Both the position numbers and the translations under genes were made by a program. Of a stretch of 64,000 nt of DNA, positions 11,700 through 23,421 are shown piece after piece; the stretch's first letter is position 1, and every line of letters starts with the position of its first letter. Under the pieces are notes generated by a model that was given only the letters and a program-made list of their open reading frames with translations, was not told where the DNA came from and made no database searches. Origin of the DNA: Torreya grandis (Eukaryota > Streptophyta > Pinopsida > Cupressales > Taxaceae); the NCBI GenBank assembly GCA_037957365.1, contig JARHVA010000593.1, positions 2,601,501-2,665,500 on the forward strand, read 5' to 3'.

Positions 11700-13429
11700 T
11701 TGGCCATCCCATGCTCACTCATCACAAGTTAGCCTCCTCCTTGACCTTCTAAGCCATCTCTACCTTTATTAGCAAAGTTTCAATATGTGCTTGCATCTAA
11801 GCAATTTTTCCCTAATATACTATGATCTACACATCTTAACTTTAGATCCAACCCTAAAATGTGTCTATTTATGTCTATAAGGTTATAACTTGACCTTGTA
11901 AACTAGTCACTTATGCCTAGGCCTAGGCTAAATACCCATCTTTTTATGCCATTTGGACATGTAGTTGGGCCTATAATTTATCCCTCTCTCAGGTGATCCT
12001 TACTATCTCTACAAACCAGGCCTATATCTCTATATATAACCTTTATAGTAAAGATATCTCACTCTTTGACAAAGGCCATTGTGAGGGTCCTACACCATCT
12101 CCATCACCACTACCCCCATCCTATGTACCAACCTATACCTATGCATGAATCTAAGGCCCAGGCTACCTTATCATTACTACCTAGCCCCCATCCCTTCCAT
12201 ATACATCTATGACATCACCATCATCCCATCCTAGCCATCTTGTGTAGGTGTGTACCTCATCCTATGTAATTTAGTTTATGCCTAAATCACTTACATCACA
12301 ACCCCTCTCCAAACCATAACCTTAGGTTGAAGAAATCTCAAGGGAATCCTTAATGTCCACCATGATATATATGTTGTTGTAACTCTTGGATTGGTAATAG
12401 ACATCTAAAAATCCCATGAAATTGGGGAAATACTCTCATAGTCAATGCATGTCTGGGCCCTATCTATTGGTTATCCCTAATGAGCCTACTCTCACTCACT
12501 CTTAGAGAATATGTGTTCCTCCCCCAACACATACTAAATGAATCTAAAGTATCTATGTACTCAGTCAAGCATATACCACTATATAATAGTATCCCTATGA
12601 CCTATCAAGTAACACTTAGTCAATATGTACTAGGTAACCACCACCTCATCATCCTAACCAAACTATAAACCTTTATAGGGCATCCATGTGATGTGCTCAG
12701 GATGTAAACTATCGAATACATCTTGATAGAACTACATTTCTCTAGCATGGACCCTCTACATTCTAAGTAGAATATACCACCCAAATACCATGGGTTGGTG
12801 TACCTCCCAAGCTGCTCGAGTCCCAAGTGGCCACTAGATCACAATATGTTCCCAACACTAGATATATAATAATAAAGGACCTAGTCTCATTGTCCCCCTG
12901 TAGGCTCCTAGATATAGCTCTAACTATAGATGCACCAATACCACAGGGCCCCATGCAAATACTCTAAAGTCCTATACCATATCTAACACCACATCTCCCA
13001 AGCCAAGATGGAACCATTGACCACTCTTGTTTTGAAATAATATGTTGGTGATAAGAGACATAATCATAAGGGTTAGATGATCAATGATCCCCTCATAGGG
13101 ATATCTATCAATTCTACATGCATATCATGAACTCTAACCTACAATCCTCTTGCTAGTCTCTATAGAGTAAAATCCAATATGTGTGATCTTCAGTAGATCC
13201 TATCTCCTAACATTGAAAAGTGAAGAATTTGATATATGTAAAATAATTTCACTACCATCTTCCCAATCAAAAAATGGAATGTGTTGGTCTGAGAATGCCA
13301 ACACTCTACCAACATTGTTATCAAGGAATGATTGGTGCACACCACTAGAATTATTTTAATATAGCGAATACCTACTAGTTCTATCACCCCATACTTAGCA
13401 TTAGTCAACAAGTTTATCTCATGAAGCAC
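11700..13429 (-). pseudogene. Plant mobile domain (PMD) protein with C-terminal coiled coil, antisense in F2
   Basis: On the minus strand, 13,429-13,190 encodes LVECWHSQTNTFHFLIGKM, the typical PMD N-terminal motif (related proteins read roughly ERWR-ETHTFHLP-GEM). After a frame change near 13,190 a second frame gives KSGQWFHLGLGDVVLD, FAWGPVVLVHL, LELYLGAYRGTMRLGPLLLY, WEHIVI, then FYQDVFDSLHPEHITWMPY and GHRDTII. This is the PMD core in correct order: the YAWG-A-L helix, Tyr-Arg region, WE-HI segment and the YRD-FD-L...W-PY block. From about 12,060 to 11,700 follows a charged heptad-rich tail (ITLQTQ-like repeats, ETLLIKVEMA), probably a coiled coil. PMD proteins such as Arabidopsis MAIN and MAIL1 act in the nucleus and affect gene and transposon silencing; PMDs also occur inside transposons. 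Many stops plus one frameshift make this copy non-functional. It lies antisense to its element. Confidence 0.7.
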
Positions 13430-14089
13430 CTCAAGTCACTAAAGCTATGAAGACAACACACCTAAGTCCTCTTGTACTTGCCACCATAAAATTATCACTC
13501 CATCTATCACAAATCACCTCTCCTATCTATAAACAAAGTTTAGACCCACACTTTTACCCCTCTTTCACCCCTGGAGTATCACCTAAACTACCCTCATCCC
13601 CCTTAAAACCCAATCCATACTACTCAAACTAAAAAAATCTCACCCTAACCTATCCCAACACATCCTTAATCCTATATTCATCCTATACATCCCCAACACT
13701 CACTTATCCTAACTTCCCATTTATTACCCCTATTACCCCTACCCAAAAATCCTAATTACCCATAACTATTCCCCATCCTAGCATCTCTAACTAATTAAAC
13801 CCCCTTCCTAGTCACACTAATATCTAGCTAACCTCATCATCCCTTAACCTAACCTCAATATCCATTGCCTACACTTCACTACACCCTAGGTAACCAACCC
13901 TTCAACCTTATAACATTACCTAACTAACTACCCCTAGTTTATCTCTCATCACTTAACCACTTTTTCCAAAATTGGAAAAATCACAAATCATGACCTTGTC
14001 TTGAGCTTCAATTTTGACTAAACTACCCTTTATGACTTACAATTTTTCCTAACCATATAGTTAAGAAAAAGCAAAATTCCCTAATCCAT

Positions 14090-14161
14090 GATATTGTAAA
14101 ATTGAGTCTAAAATTGTGGTAATGCAATACCATAGCTCTAGACTCATGGTATTACAATATC
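14090..14161. repeat. Nested inverted repeat, 72 nt hairpin
   Basis: Three inverted pairs nest inside each other: GATATTGTAA (14,090) with TTACAATATC (14,152), GAGTCTA (14,104) with TAGACTC (14,139), and TGGTA (14,117) with TACCA (14,128) around a six-base loop. The arms pair perfectly within each block, with short unpaired stretches between. It could form a stable RNA hairpin or a cruciform. Confidence 0.65.
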
Positions 14162-14201
14162 ACTTCTTCTAATACAAAGACACAAGTCATGATGGCATGT
14201 C

Positions 14202-14228
14202 ATGACTGAGGGCACTAACCTCAGTCAT
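14202..14228. repeat. Perfect 10-bp inverted repeat with 7-nt loop
   Basis: ATGACTGAGG (14,202-14,211) pairs perfectly with CCTCAGTCAT (14,219-14,228) around the loop GCACTAA. It lies 40 bp after the larger hairpin. A terminator is unlikely, since there is no following T-run and this is plant DNA. Confidence 0.6.
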
Positions 14229-15293
14229 AGTATTACCATGGTGACCTGGGTGACATCCTTTTCTACTAAAAATCCCAAAAATTTCACAAAAAATTAATAA
14301 AAACACAAAGCATAAGGTTTATTACTCACCAATGGTCTAACATATGCCTCTCTTTGGAACTCTCATAGTTATTCACCATGATGGGAAGCTTGAGGAAGTT
14401 GGTCCATGGTTTTAACTTAGAGTAAAATTTCACAAAATATAAAAATATATAATGACCTTATTATTACTCTTTTGTCCTATTTGACCCCCCTCTTTTACCC
14501 CCCTTGCACCCTAGTAGCCCTTTGCTAATAAATCCCACATTGAAATCCCATCAAATTATTCTAATACACCAATTAGTCATTCCTTGAATATCCCAATGTC
14601 ACCCTTTATCATCTCTCACATAATCTAGAGAATAGATTTTCCATTTCCCCATTGTCCAACTTAATCCTAAGTCAGAACTACATTGGCCTAAGGCCTCTTA
14701 GGATTATCTAGATAGCACCTAGTCTCACTTTTATGCCTAGGGATAGCTTAACCATCATTCATACCTCATAACCATCCATCCCTAGATTATCACTAAAAAA
14801 TCACACATCATTTTTAAGCTCTAAATCTTATGTAAAGTGGCTCCCTATCATCAATAAAAAAATATTATCTCTATTATCAATTTTCGATCCTTCCCTAGCA
14901 TGTGTCATTAATATGGGAATTATCAAAGGCTTGAACCCATCTCATCTCAATTAATTTTGTCTTATCAATCAAATCAATTTATAGACATTAGTCATTTGTC
15001 TAAAAGCCATCACAATTGATCTAATTTATCCCCTTGTCATTAACCTTGAAATACCTCAACCATAGTTATCACTAGGGATATCCCAACCCCATTTTATCAT
15101 CTTGGTCTTATCCCACCCCCAAGACCTCTATTCGAGTGACCATCCAGGTCAGTTCTCTCTGTATGCTCCCTCAAGGGGGAATCATATCCTAATAATTCAT
15201 ATTTGACACCATCCAACATCACTTTCACATGATTATTTTTCTTCTTTGAAATAGCATTACTCCTCTCATCCTATCCACTCATAATGCCATTTT

Positions 15294-15307
15294 AAAGAGG
15301 GGCAAAA
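15294..15307 (+). other. Polypurine tract of F2
   Basis: AAAGAGGGGCAAAA directly precedes the right LTR start TATATGCACT. It corresponds to GAAAGGGGAAAA before the F1 LTR at 6,874. Its strand fixes F2 as a plus-strand element. Confidence 0.6.
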
Positions 15308-16097
15308 TATATGCACTAAAATCTGCTCACCCCACTAATTATGCTAATTTCATTGATTTTTCCTATAAATACATTTTATAACTAATTTAACTAATATCCC
15401 ATTATCCCATATTTGATTTCTTACATCCTAAAAACCGTATTCAATCCCATAACCAATTAATCCCTTCATTAATCTGCTAACAAAACCTATTTACCCACTA
15501 ACCTACTCCCTAAGCCATTTACCAATTTAAAATACAATTTATCCCACCTACCCATCTACCACCCTATTCCTAACTATTATTAAACCCCTAAAACCTAATA
15601 GGATATTTCTATAATTAGAGGATTCTATAAATCTCCTCCATTTTAGCCCTTTCTCCTCTAGAATTTTCCATTCTAGAGATTTATAAGGAATTTTAAATTC
15701 CTTAGAAATATCCTAGCCATTGATTTCAATGGCTCAAAATTACATTTGAGCCTTTGATTTATCCCTCCATTTTATATATAACTAAGCTTACCTCTCCATG
15801 AAACTAACATGAAATCTTTAATCCTACTTGCTATCTTGCATCCATTAAAATCCATATCAAATATAATTGTCCTTTGGAAGCCATTATCAATTATCAAGCA
15901 AGCAATCCAACATCCTTCAATTTGGCATCAAACATCCATTTAGAAATCTTGAAGAGGAATTATAAAGAGGTAAAATGATGGTAAGATCACTCTTAATAAT
16001 ATTATTATCTCTTTTAACCCCTTCTATTGATGTATTTATATTTTAGGTTTTTATTGTTAAAAATAATAATAAGAGTTGAATCTAAATTTAGGCTACA
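15308..16097 (+). repeat. 3' LTR of F2
   Basis: This LTR runs from TATATGCACTAAAATC to GGCTACA, followed by the target duplication CCTAT. It carries a TCTAGAAT/ATTCTAGA hairpin (15,657-15,677), GAATTTTAAATTC, and a TATA run at 15,773-15,780, in the same order as the left LTR. It is about 65 bp shorter than the left copy as I placed them. Confidence 0.55.
15773..15780 (+). promoter_or_regulatory. TATA-like box in the F2 3' LTR
   Basis: TATATATA matches the position of the TATA run of the left LTR. As the 3' LTR copy it would not drive the element, but could start transcripts into the flank. Confidence 0.35.
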
Positions 16098-16497
16098 CCT
16101 ATGTTTTGCACCAATAGATTACCTATGGGGGCATAGTAGCCAAATATATTTTCTCTAAGATATTTATTGATATAATTATATATATCCGTCCACACACTTA
16201 TGTCTATAAATTTTAAAATGTCACATATCAAGATATGACCTTATCTAACTTACACCTTGTCACATAATTGGTTTTCCCACATGATACATATATTATTATA
16301 TTTTTCTGTAATTTATCACCTCTCTACATAAGGGCATTTTTTTTCTACACATCATCTCATTATGACTTTCATGATACACCCATGTATGGATGTTAACATG
16401 ATGTTATCCTTAATACATGGTTTTATATGGAATATTATTTGTCCATCCCTCCTATTGATTCTATAATGGAACATGTTTTTTCCACCCTTGGTGTTGT
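16098..16497. other. 400 bp between F2 and D, unassigned
   Basis: The segment begins with the right copy of the F2 target duplication (CCTAT, 16,098-16,102). The rest is AT-rich with no gene or repeat that I recognise. It is probably older flanking sequence. Confidence 0.4.
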
Positions 16498-18968
16498 TGG
16501 TGTTCTAGATTTGCACCCTAGCTAAATAGAAGATTATTAAAGTCTTTTACACAAATATAGTCCAACACGGGACTGACCCTAGGCTATGGGTATCCTAATA
16601 ATGGATCAAACCTACAGAAAAGGCCAAATTCCTTCTGGATCTATCACCTAAAATAAATTTTGATTGGGAAAAGGGAGAGAGAAATGGGTTAAAATGCATA
16701 AAAACATGTAAAAGAGGTGATGCACTAATAATGTGATTGTTCATCCACTCTATCTAAACTTCTAACAAACACTAATGAGATTGTATTTGTAACTCCAAAT
16801 GGTTTTTTATGCATTAGTATTTCATGAAAAGGTTCACCAAATGATCAAAACCTAAGGGAAGTGATGGAGAGGTCTGATTCAAGGCACTAACTAGCCAATG
16901 TATCCACTTACCAAGTTTAATAAAATGACATTTAACACTAAACATGACCTACAAAACAAAATAATCTAGTAGCTAGGTGAGATTAGGATTTGATAAGGGA
17001 GAGATTTATACCATATATGCAAATCAATCTAACATTTACACATCATACCAGCATAATAAAATATGAAAAGAGTCCTTTATTTATCTCAAGAGGTTACAAA
17101 GATCAAATTTGGGAAGAGTCTATTCATTCCCAAGAGAGGGATTACCAAGATACTTTCAAGGCTTAGAAGCTTATATTTATATAAAAAAGGATGAGAGAGA
17201 GAAGGAACTAAGAAGATAGAAAACATTGAACGAAGTCCAACTACTCTTGATGGATTAACATTCTTAAGGATTTTGAGTCATGATATTATCAATAAGGAAC
17301 AATTTTAAAGGCTTTGCAAAATAATTTAATTCTCCATGATTCTTATCTAGCCACCAGGTCATCATCTCAAGACTCCATGCCACGTTTACTTGATCTATCA
17401 TAAGAATAAATTCTTTATGCCTTGAAACTAATAGAGACTTTCTTGGTCTATTTTGAATGGCTGGATGTACCTTTTTGTTGAGGTTTTAACTATATTGGAA
17501 AATGATAAGACTATTTTATTAATCACATATATGCCCTTAGTTGGTTAATTGGACCTTGATCAAATATAGGTTGAAACCAATCCATTTATTGGTTCTCCCA
17601 TGGTTAACATATAGCTGCATAGTCCACTCAACCTTAGTCCCCATTTTTGACAATATTTTCCAGTCATTTGGTTTATACTAGGCCTTTTAAGGGACCTATT
17701 TTACCATCATAGAGGTCTACAAGTAATCTCTAATACTACTGGTTCAACCTAGTTCAATCTTGGACTATCTTCAAACTCATATTTGCCAGCTTGGGTCAAA
17801 AATAGCTTAGTCAACCTTCTTCAAAAGTTTCCTACACATTCCCCTTATTTATTAGTTTCTAATCTATACTCAACCTATTGACTCTTTGACCCTTGTTCAC
17901 TTTATTGATTTACATATGCACGGATATCCATGCTTCATCGATCATCTAATAGGACTAACTCAATTTTGACACTTGTCCTCAGTTCATTAACTCCTTGGAT
18001 TTACTAACTTCTTGACCATCTATGAACCATCTAATATTGATTAGTTATTAAACATGAGCCCTTAGATCTACCTGAGACCCACTACTTAAAACCCAATAGC
18101 TACTTTACAAGCTCAAAATTGACATCTATGTGACCATCATTTGACATTCACACAGACATATTTGACATCTCAAAAACCATCAAATTTAAGTTCCAATGGT
18201 TTTTTACATGAATTCAACTTTGACATCTATGTGACCATCATTTGACATCTTCATGACCATCATTTGATGTTTGTACGACCATCATTGACATCCCACAACC
18301 TATCAATTTTAAAATCATATGATTTTTTTCCTAAGATTTATTTTGAAATTTTCATGGAAATCAATGACATATCATAGATTATATTTTACATCCCATAGAC
18401 CATCAAATTTAAGAACTGATGAATTATTTCCTGAGTTTAAAATTGACTTTTGTATTAACATCTTCATCTGTTGGGTCAACTTCAAAGGCTTGGATCTCAA
18501 AGAAAAAAATTCATGGAGGCACAAAAATTGTAAGGTATGATCCATGTACTAAAAATCAACATGTCTACATGACCTAAGGGTTTACAAGGCTTTCTAAGCA
18601 TACTTATAAAATGTGCAAACAAGCTAACCAGTCTATTTTTGAGTGATGTCATGAAGATGGTTTGGCTCCTAGACTTGTTATTTTGATATTTTTCTTAATT
18701 TTGGAAGCTCAAATAAAAATTTTAATTATAAGAAAACCTATCCATTAATTGAATTACAATATTACCTATGCAAACTTATCTAGATCTTCCATTTACTTTG
18801 TAGACCTATTTCTCTAAGATCAATAAATTTACACTTTAAGATTATTTAAAGTGTTTTAAAAGTTTTGCAATCAATATGATCATCCTCTTTTATCATTGGA
18901 TCCTTTGTTCAATTAGGAACATTTCTCAATCCTGGAAAGCTTTATATGTAGGCCAAAAATGGCCAACA
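16498..18968 (-). repeat. 3' LTR of D
   Basis: It aligns along its whole length with 21,012-23,421, starting TGGTGTTCTAGATT against TGGTGTTATAGATT, and ending GGCCAACA against GGCTAATA. Both carry several copies of a GACATCTATGTGACCATCATTT-type word around 18,120-18,300, a local tandem repeat. The copies differ at roughly one site in six or seven at the start, by eye. Confidence 0.7.
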
Positions 18969-19253
18969 TCTTTGGTGACTTAGCTAGGCAACATGCCTAT
19001 TATGCTCAAACTCAAACCATGTACGTGAAACTTGGACTCATAATAGGTGACTATAAGAGACCTATTGATTTTCAAAGATAATGGAGTTCACCAAAATAGG
19101 GAAGTAAAAAAGGTAGGGAAACTATCCTAAAAAATTAAAAGTACAAATAAATCACTTATCTTCAAAAAATATAAACAAAGTAATCTAATTAACCATGATC
19201 CACCTAGATTAAAAGGGAAATTCATGAACTCATTCATTAAAAAAGATGGTACA

Positions 19254-20842
19254 AGTTGAAAATCAAGGGGTTTATTTAATATTACCTTTGAAGATTCACT
19301 CTTTTTTCCAATTATTTATCTTAACATCTCCTAAAATGAGCCATCAACAACAAACTAGTCACCAACAAAGACAAATTCATCTTGTACTTTTGGATTATTT
19401 TTATGCTGCTTGTCAACTACAACTTTGTCAAGTGATATTTCATTTATACATGATCCCTAAATGACCTCATCCTTATTATCAACTGATACAAGTTCATCAA
19501 GCTATTCAAGGAGCTCTAAATAGTCAAACCAAGTAGCATCATGATATTTAATAGGTGATTCTTGATCAAATTTCTCAATAACATTCTCCTTAATGGGCAA
19601 CATATCCTTATAAAGATCTTCAATCTCTTGTAAATATTCAAGATATAGATACCAATCATATTTTTTATATTCACTTTGATCAATCTAAATAATATCATTT
19701 TGAAAGGCACCTTCATCTTTCTCAATTATAGATATCTCAATCCCATTTAAGAAATCATCTTTCATCAATTCCTCATGGATTTTTTCCATATCAAGACCAA
19801 CATTCTCCTACATACCTAAGATAAATTATACCTTAAGTGAAGTATCAATGAATAAATATTCATCATACACACTTGAATCATCCTCTTCACACTCTTCAAT
19901 AATTTGTCTTGAAACTACAAACTCTTTCTTTATGTCCTATAGAACAGGTTCCTCTTGAAAAAGGGAGATGGTGGGAGGGTGATGAAACTCATTTATTTGA
20001 GAGGGAATGTGAAGCATGGGAGGTTGATCATGATAAAATTTTGGGATCTTGGGAGTAATGTAGTTTTGGAGAAGATGGAAAGAGAAGCTTTTGAGAACTT
20101 TTACATTTTGCTCTTTCCATTTGGCCATTATATCAAGGTCTGAAACCTTTTTGTCCTCTTGGACAACTTGAGCTTGAGGGGTAAGTGGTGAGGAAAGGAT
20201 ACTATAAGAAGGTTTAGCCTCTTTAATAGGCTCTTGAATTGGCATATGAATATCTTCTTGAATAGGTTATCGACTCCAACTAGGAATATTCATTGGCACA
20301 CGTTGGGCTTGGTCAAGAACTTTATGAGAATAAGGAATATAAGAAGATTGGTAAGGAATATAAGAGGGTTCTTTAGATAACTAGTTTAATTTACCTTTGT
20401 ACCTCTCACAATCCTTTGCTTTCTCTAATACAAAATTTAAAAACTCATGTCTCTCTTCTAGATCTTTAGACACATTTTTAAACCATATATTCACTTCATA
20501 CTAAGAATATGAACATACTTTTCTTACATATGCTATAAGTTTGAGCTCTATCTCATCCATATTTTCTTATAAATAAGACTACTCATATGCAACATCATAT
20601 ACACATGGGAAAGGTGAAATTTGGTAATGAGACTAATATGGTTCATAAGGAAGGTAAGAGTCATGTTCTTAATAATAAGGATCATGGGAAACATGATAAG
20701 GCTTATCATGGCCTTAATAAAATTCTTGGTAAGGTTGATTGGGATCATAACAAGGCTCATATGGATCATTAACAGGTTGGTATGATCCATGATAAGGTTG
20801 ATAAGTAGGTATTACATAGGGATCTTCCTCATACATAGCCAT
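19254..20842 (-). pseudogene. Decayed ~530-codon frame of element D, Tyr/Pro-rich then acidic protein
   Basis: A single minus-strand frame starts at the ATG at 20,842, about 145 bp from the primer-binding site. The N-terminus is rich in Tyr, Pro and Asp with a repeating pattern (MAMYEEDPYVIPTYQPYHG, then NDPYEPCYDPNQPYQ). The middle has a charged helix (DLEERHEFLNFVLEKAKD) and the C-terminal third is acidic (EECEEDDSSVYDEY, YLEYLQEIEDLYKDMLP). About 16 stops interrupt the frame, nearly all TAA or TAG. The open pieces from 20,842 to 19,937 are in register, with no frameshift. I recognise no known domain; it shares its start and general plan with 1,139-2,662. It could be an unusual Gag or an accessory protein. 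Confidence 0.55.
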
Positions 20843-20986
20843 GAAAATAACATAAGGATAGTGCAATGAAAATGAACTTACTTAGGAACTTCCTAGACTT
20901 TAGAAGTAATTGCTTGAGCTTGGAATAATAAAATTCTTCATGAAGAACACTAATACAACTATAATTCCACCAATACCAGCTCCATT

Positions 20987-21004
20987 ATCCCACTGGGCAT
21001 GCCA
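20987..21004 (-). other. Primer-binding site of element D
   Basis: On the minus strand it reads TGGCATGCCCAGTGGGAT, beside the right LTR with a 7-bp gap. It differs from the site of E mostly by changes of the C-to-T or G-to-A kind. The tRNA is not identified. Confidence 0.55.
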
Positions 21005-21011
21005 AAACTAT

Positions 21012-23421
21012 TGGTGTTATAGATTTTCACCCTAGGTGAGAAAAACATTGTTCAAGTCTTTTACTCAAATCTAGTCCAACATGGGACTAACCCTAGGCTG
21101 TGGGTATATTAATAATGGATCAAATATTCAGAGAAGGCCAACTTAATTTTGGTAGCTAAACTAAATTCTAACTAGGAAAAGGGAGACACAAATGGGTAAA
21201 AACACATTAAAACATGTAAAAGATGTGATACACTAGAAATGTGATTGGTCATCCACTCTATCTAAACTTCTAACAAATACTAATGAGATCATATCTATAA
21301 CTCCAAATGGTTGTTTATGCATTAGTATTTAATGCAAAGGTTCACCAAATGATCAAAACCTAAGGGAAGTGATGGAGAAGCTTAATTTAAAGCACTAAAT
21401 AGTCAATGTAACCACTTTTTAACTTTAATCAAATAACATTTAACACTAAACATGACCTACAAAATAAAACAATCTAGTATCTAGGTGAGATTAGGATTTG
21501 ACAAGGGAGAGATTTCTAACACATGTGCAAATTAATCTGACATTGACACACCATACTAGAATAATAAAATCTTAAATGAGTCCTTTATTTATCTCAAAAG
21601 GTTACAAAGATCAAATATGGGCAGAGTCTAGTCATGCCCAAAAGAGGGATTACCAAGCTACTTTCAAGGCTTAGAAGCCTATATTTATAGAAAAAAGGAT
21701 GAGAGAGAGAGAAAGAACTGAGCAGATAGAAAACATTGAATGAGTTCTAACTAATCTTGATGGATTAACATTCTTGAGGATGTTGAGTCATGATCTTATC
21801 AAGAAGGCACAATTTTAAAGGCTTTACAAAAGAGTTTAATGCTCCATGATCCTTATCCAGCCACCAAGTCATCATCTTGGGACTCCATACCACCTCTACT
21901 TGATCTATCATGAGAACAAATCCTGTATAAATTGAAACTAATAATGACTTTCTTGGTCTATTTTGAATGGTTGGATGTACCTTTTTTTCAAGGCTATAAC
22001 TATATTGGAAAATGAGAAGCCTCTTTTATTAATCACATATATGCCCTTATTTTAGAAATTGGACTTGGATCAACTATAGGTTGAAAACCAATCCATTTAT
22101 TAGTTTTCTCATGGCTAATATATAGATGCATAACCCACTCGACCTTGGTACCCCTTTTTGACAATAGTTTCCAATCATTAGTCAATACTTGGCCTTTCAA
22201 GGGACCTATTTTACCATCATAGAGTTTTGGTCCTACTGGTTCAACCTAGTTCAATCCTAGACCATATTTAAACTCATATTTTCCTACCTAGGTCAAAAAT
22301 AGCTTAGTCAACTTTCATCAAAATATTCTTGTGTTTGCCCCTTATTTATTGGCTATTGATCTATGACTTAGCCTTTTAAATCTTTGACCCTTATTTTCTC
22401 TATTGATCTGCCTATGTATGGATGCCCATGCTTCATCGATCTTCTTCCAAGACCCACATGCTTTTGACACTTGTCCTTGACTCATTATATCTTTGGATTT
22501 GCTAACTTCTTGACCATATATGTATTGTCCAATCTTCATGAGAAATTAAACATGAGCCCTTAGATCTACCTAGAAACCACTACTTGAAACCCAATGACTA
22601 CTTTATGATCTCAAAATTAACATCTACATGACTATCATTTGAAGTTTATGTAGACATATTTGACATCTCATAAATCATCAAATTTAAGATCCAATGGTTT
22701 TTTACATGAATTTAACTTTGAAATTTGTGCAACCATCATTTTACGTCTACATGATCATCATTGATGTCCCTCAAACCATCAATTTTAAACTCATATGATT
22801 TTTTTCCTGAGATTTGTTTTGATGTTTGATGAATGTTAACAATGTCCCATAAACCATCAAATTTAAGAACTGATGAATTTTTACCTAAGTTTAAACTTGA
22901 CTTTCTCACAAACATCTTCTTCTATTGTGTTAACTTCAAATGCTTGGATCTCAAAGTAAAAAATCATGGAGGCACAAAACATGCAGGGGATGATTTATGT
23001 ACTAAGAGAAACATGTCTACATGACCTAGGGGCTTGCAAGTCTTTTTGATCATACTTATCAAATGTGTTAACAAGCTGACTAGTCTATTTTTGAGTGACG
23101 TCTTGATGATGGTCTGGATCATAGAATTGTTATTTTGATATTTTGTTTTATATTTATAATCTCGAATAAAATTTTGAAGTATAAATAAACTTATCCATAA
23201 CCTGAACAACAATATTACCTATGCAAACTTATATAGATCCTCCATTTGCTCTATAGACCTATTTCTCTAAGATCAATATAATTACACTTTAAGCTTGCTT
23301 ACATTTTTTCAAAAGTGTTTCAAGCAATATGATCTTCCTCTTTTATCACTGGATCCTTCTCTCAATCAGGAACATTGCTTAGTCCTTGAAATCTTTGTAT
23401 GTAGGCCCAAAATGGCTAATA
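21012..23421 (-). repeat. 5' LTR of D
   Basis: This is the partner of 16,498-18,968. Being next to the primer-binding site it is the 5' LTR of a minus-strand element. A 13-base match to its middle recurs nowhere else I noticed. No clear TATA box was assigned. Confidence 0.7.

Larger units (their letters stand above)
13430..15293 (+). other. C-rich non-coding 3' region of F2
   Basis: The plus strand is markedly C-rich and G-poor, with repeated words such as TACCC, ACCCC and TCCCA. I see no coding frame. It contains two strong inverted repeats at 14,090-14,161 and 14,202-14,228, listed separately. It lies between the antisense PMD gene and the polypurine tract, so it would be the 3' untranslated part of the element RNA. 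Confidence 0.45.
10526..16097 (+). mobile_element. Element F2: LTR element carrying an antisense PMD gene
   Basis: This 5.6 kb element has two related direct LTRs (10,526-11,381 and 15,308-16,097) flanked by the 5-bp target duplication CCTAT (10,521-10,525 and 16,098-16,102). A polypurine tract directly before the right LTR gives plus-strand direction. The 3.9 kb interior has no recognisable gag or pol. Its only recognisable gene is a PMD protein on the opposite strand. F2 is therefore non-autonomous and would have needed enzymes from another element. Extra antisense ORFs are known in Tat-lineage Ty3/gypsy elements, and PMD genes are known inside plant transposons; assigning F2 to that lineage is inference, because pol is absent. 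The right boundary rests on the target duplication and a CA end. I could not identify a primer-binding site after the left LTR. Confidence 0.6.
16498..23421 (-). mobile_element. Element D: non-autonomous LTR retrotransposon with 2.4 kb LTRs
   Basis: Two long direct repeats (16,498-18,968 and 21,012-23,421) flank a 2.0 kb interior holding one minus-strand frame. A primer-binding site beside the right repeat fixes minus-strand direction. There is no protease, RT or integrase, so it could move only with help. The primer site, the start of the protein and parts of the LTR resemble element E at the left end of the window. I found no matching target duplication (GTTGT on the left, GGTAA on the right), so ends may be off by a few bases or the flanks have mutated. 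Confidence 0.7.
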
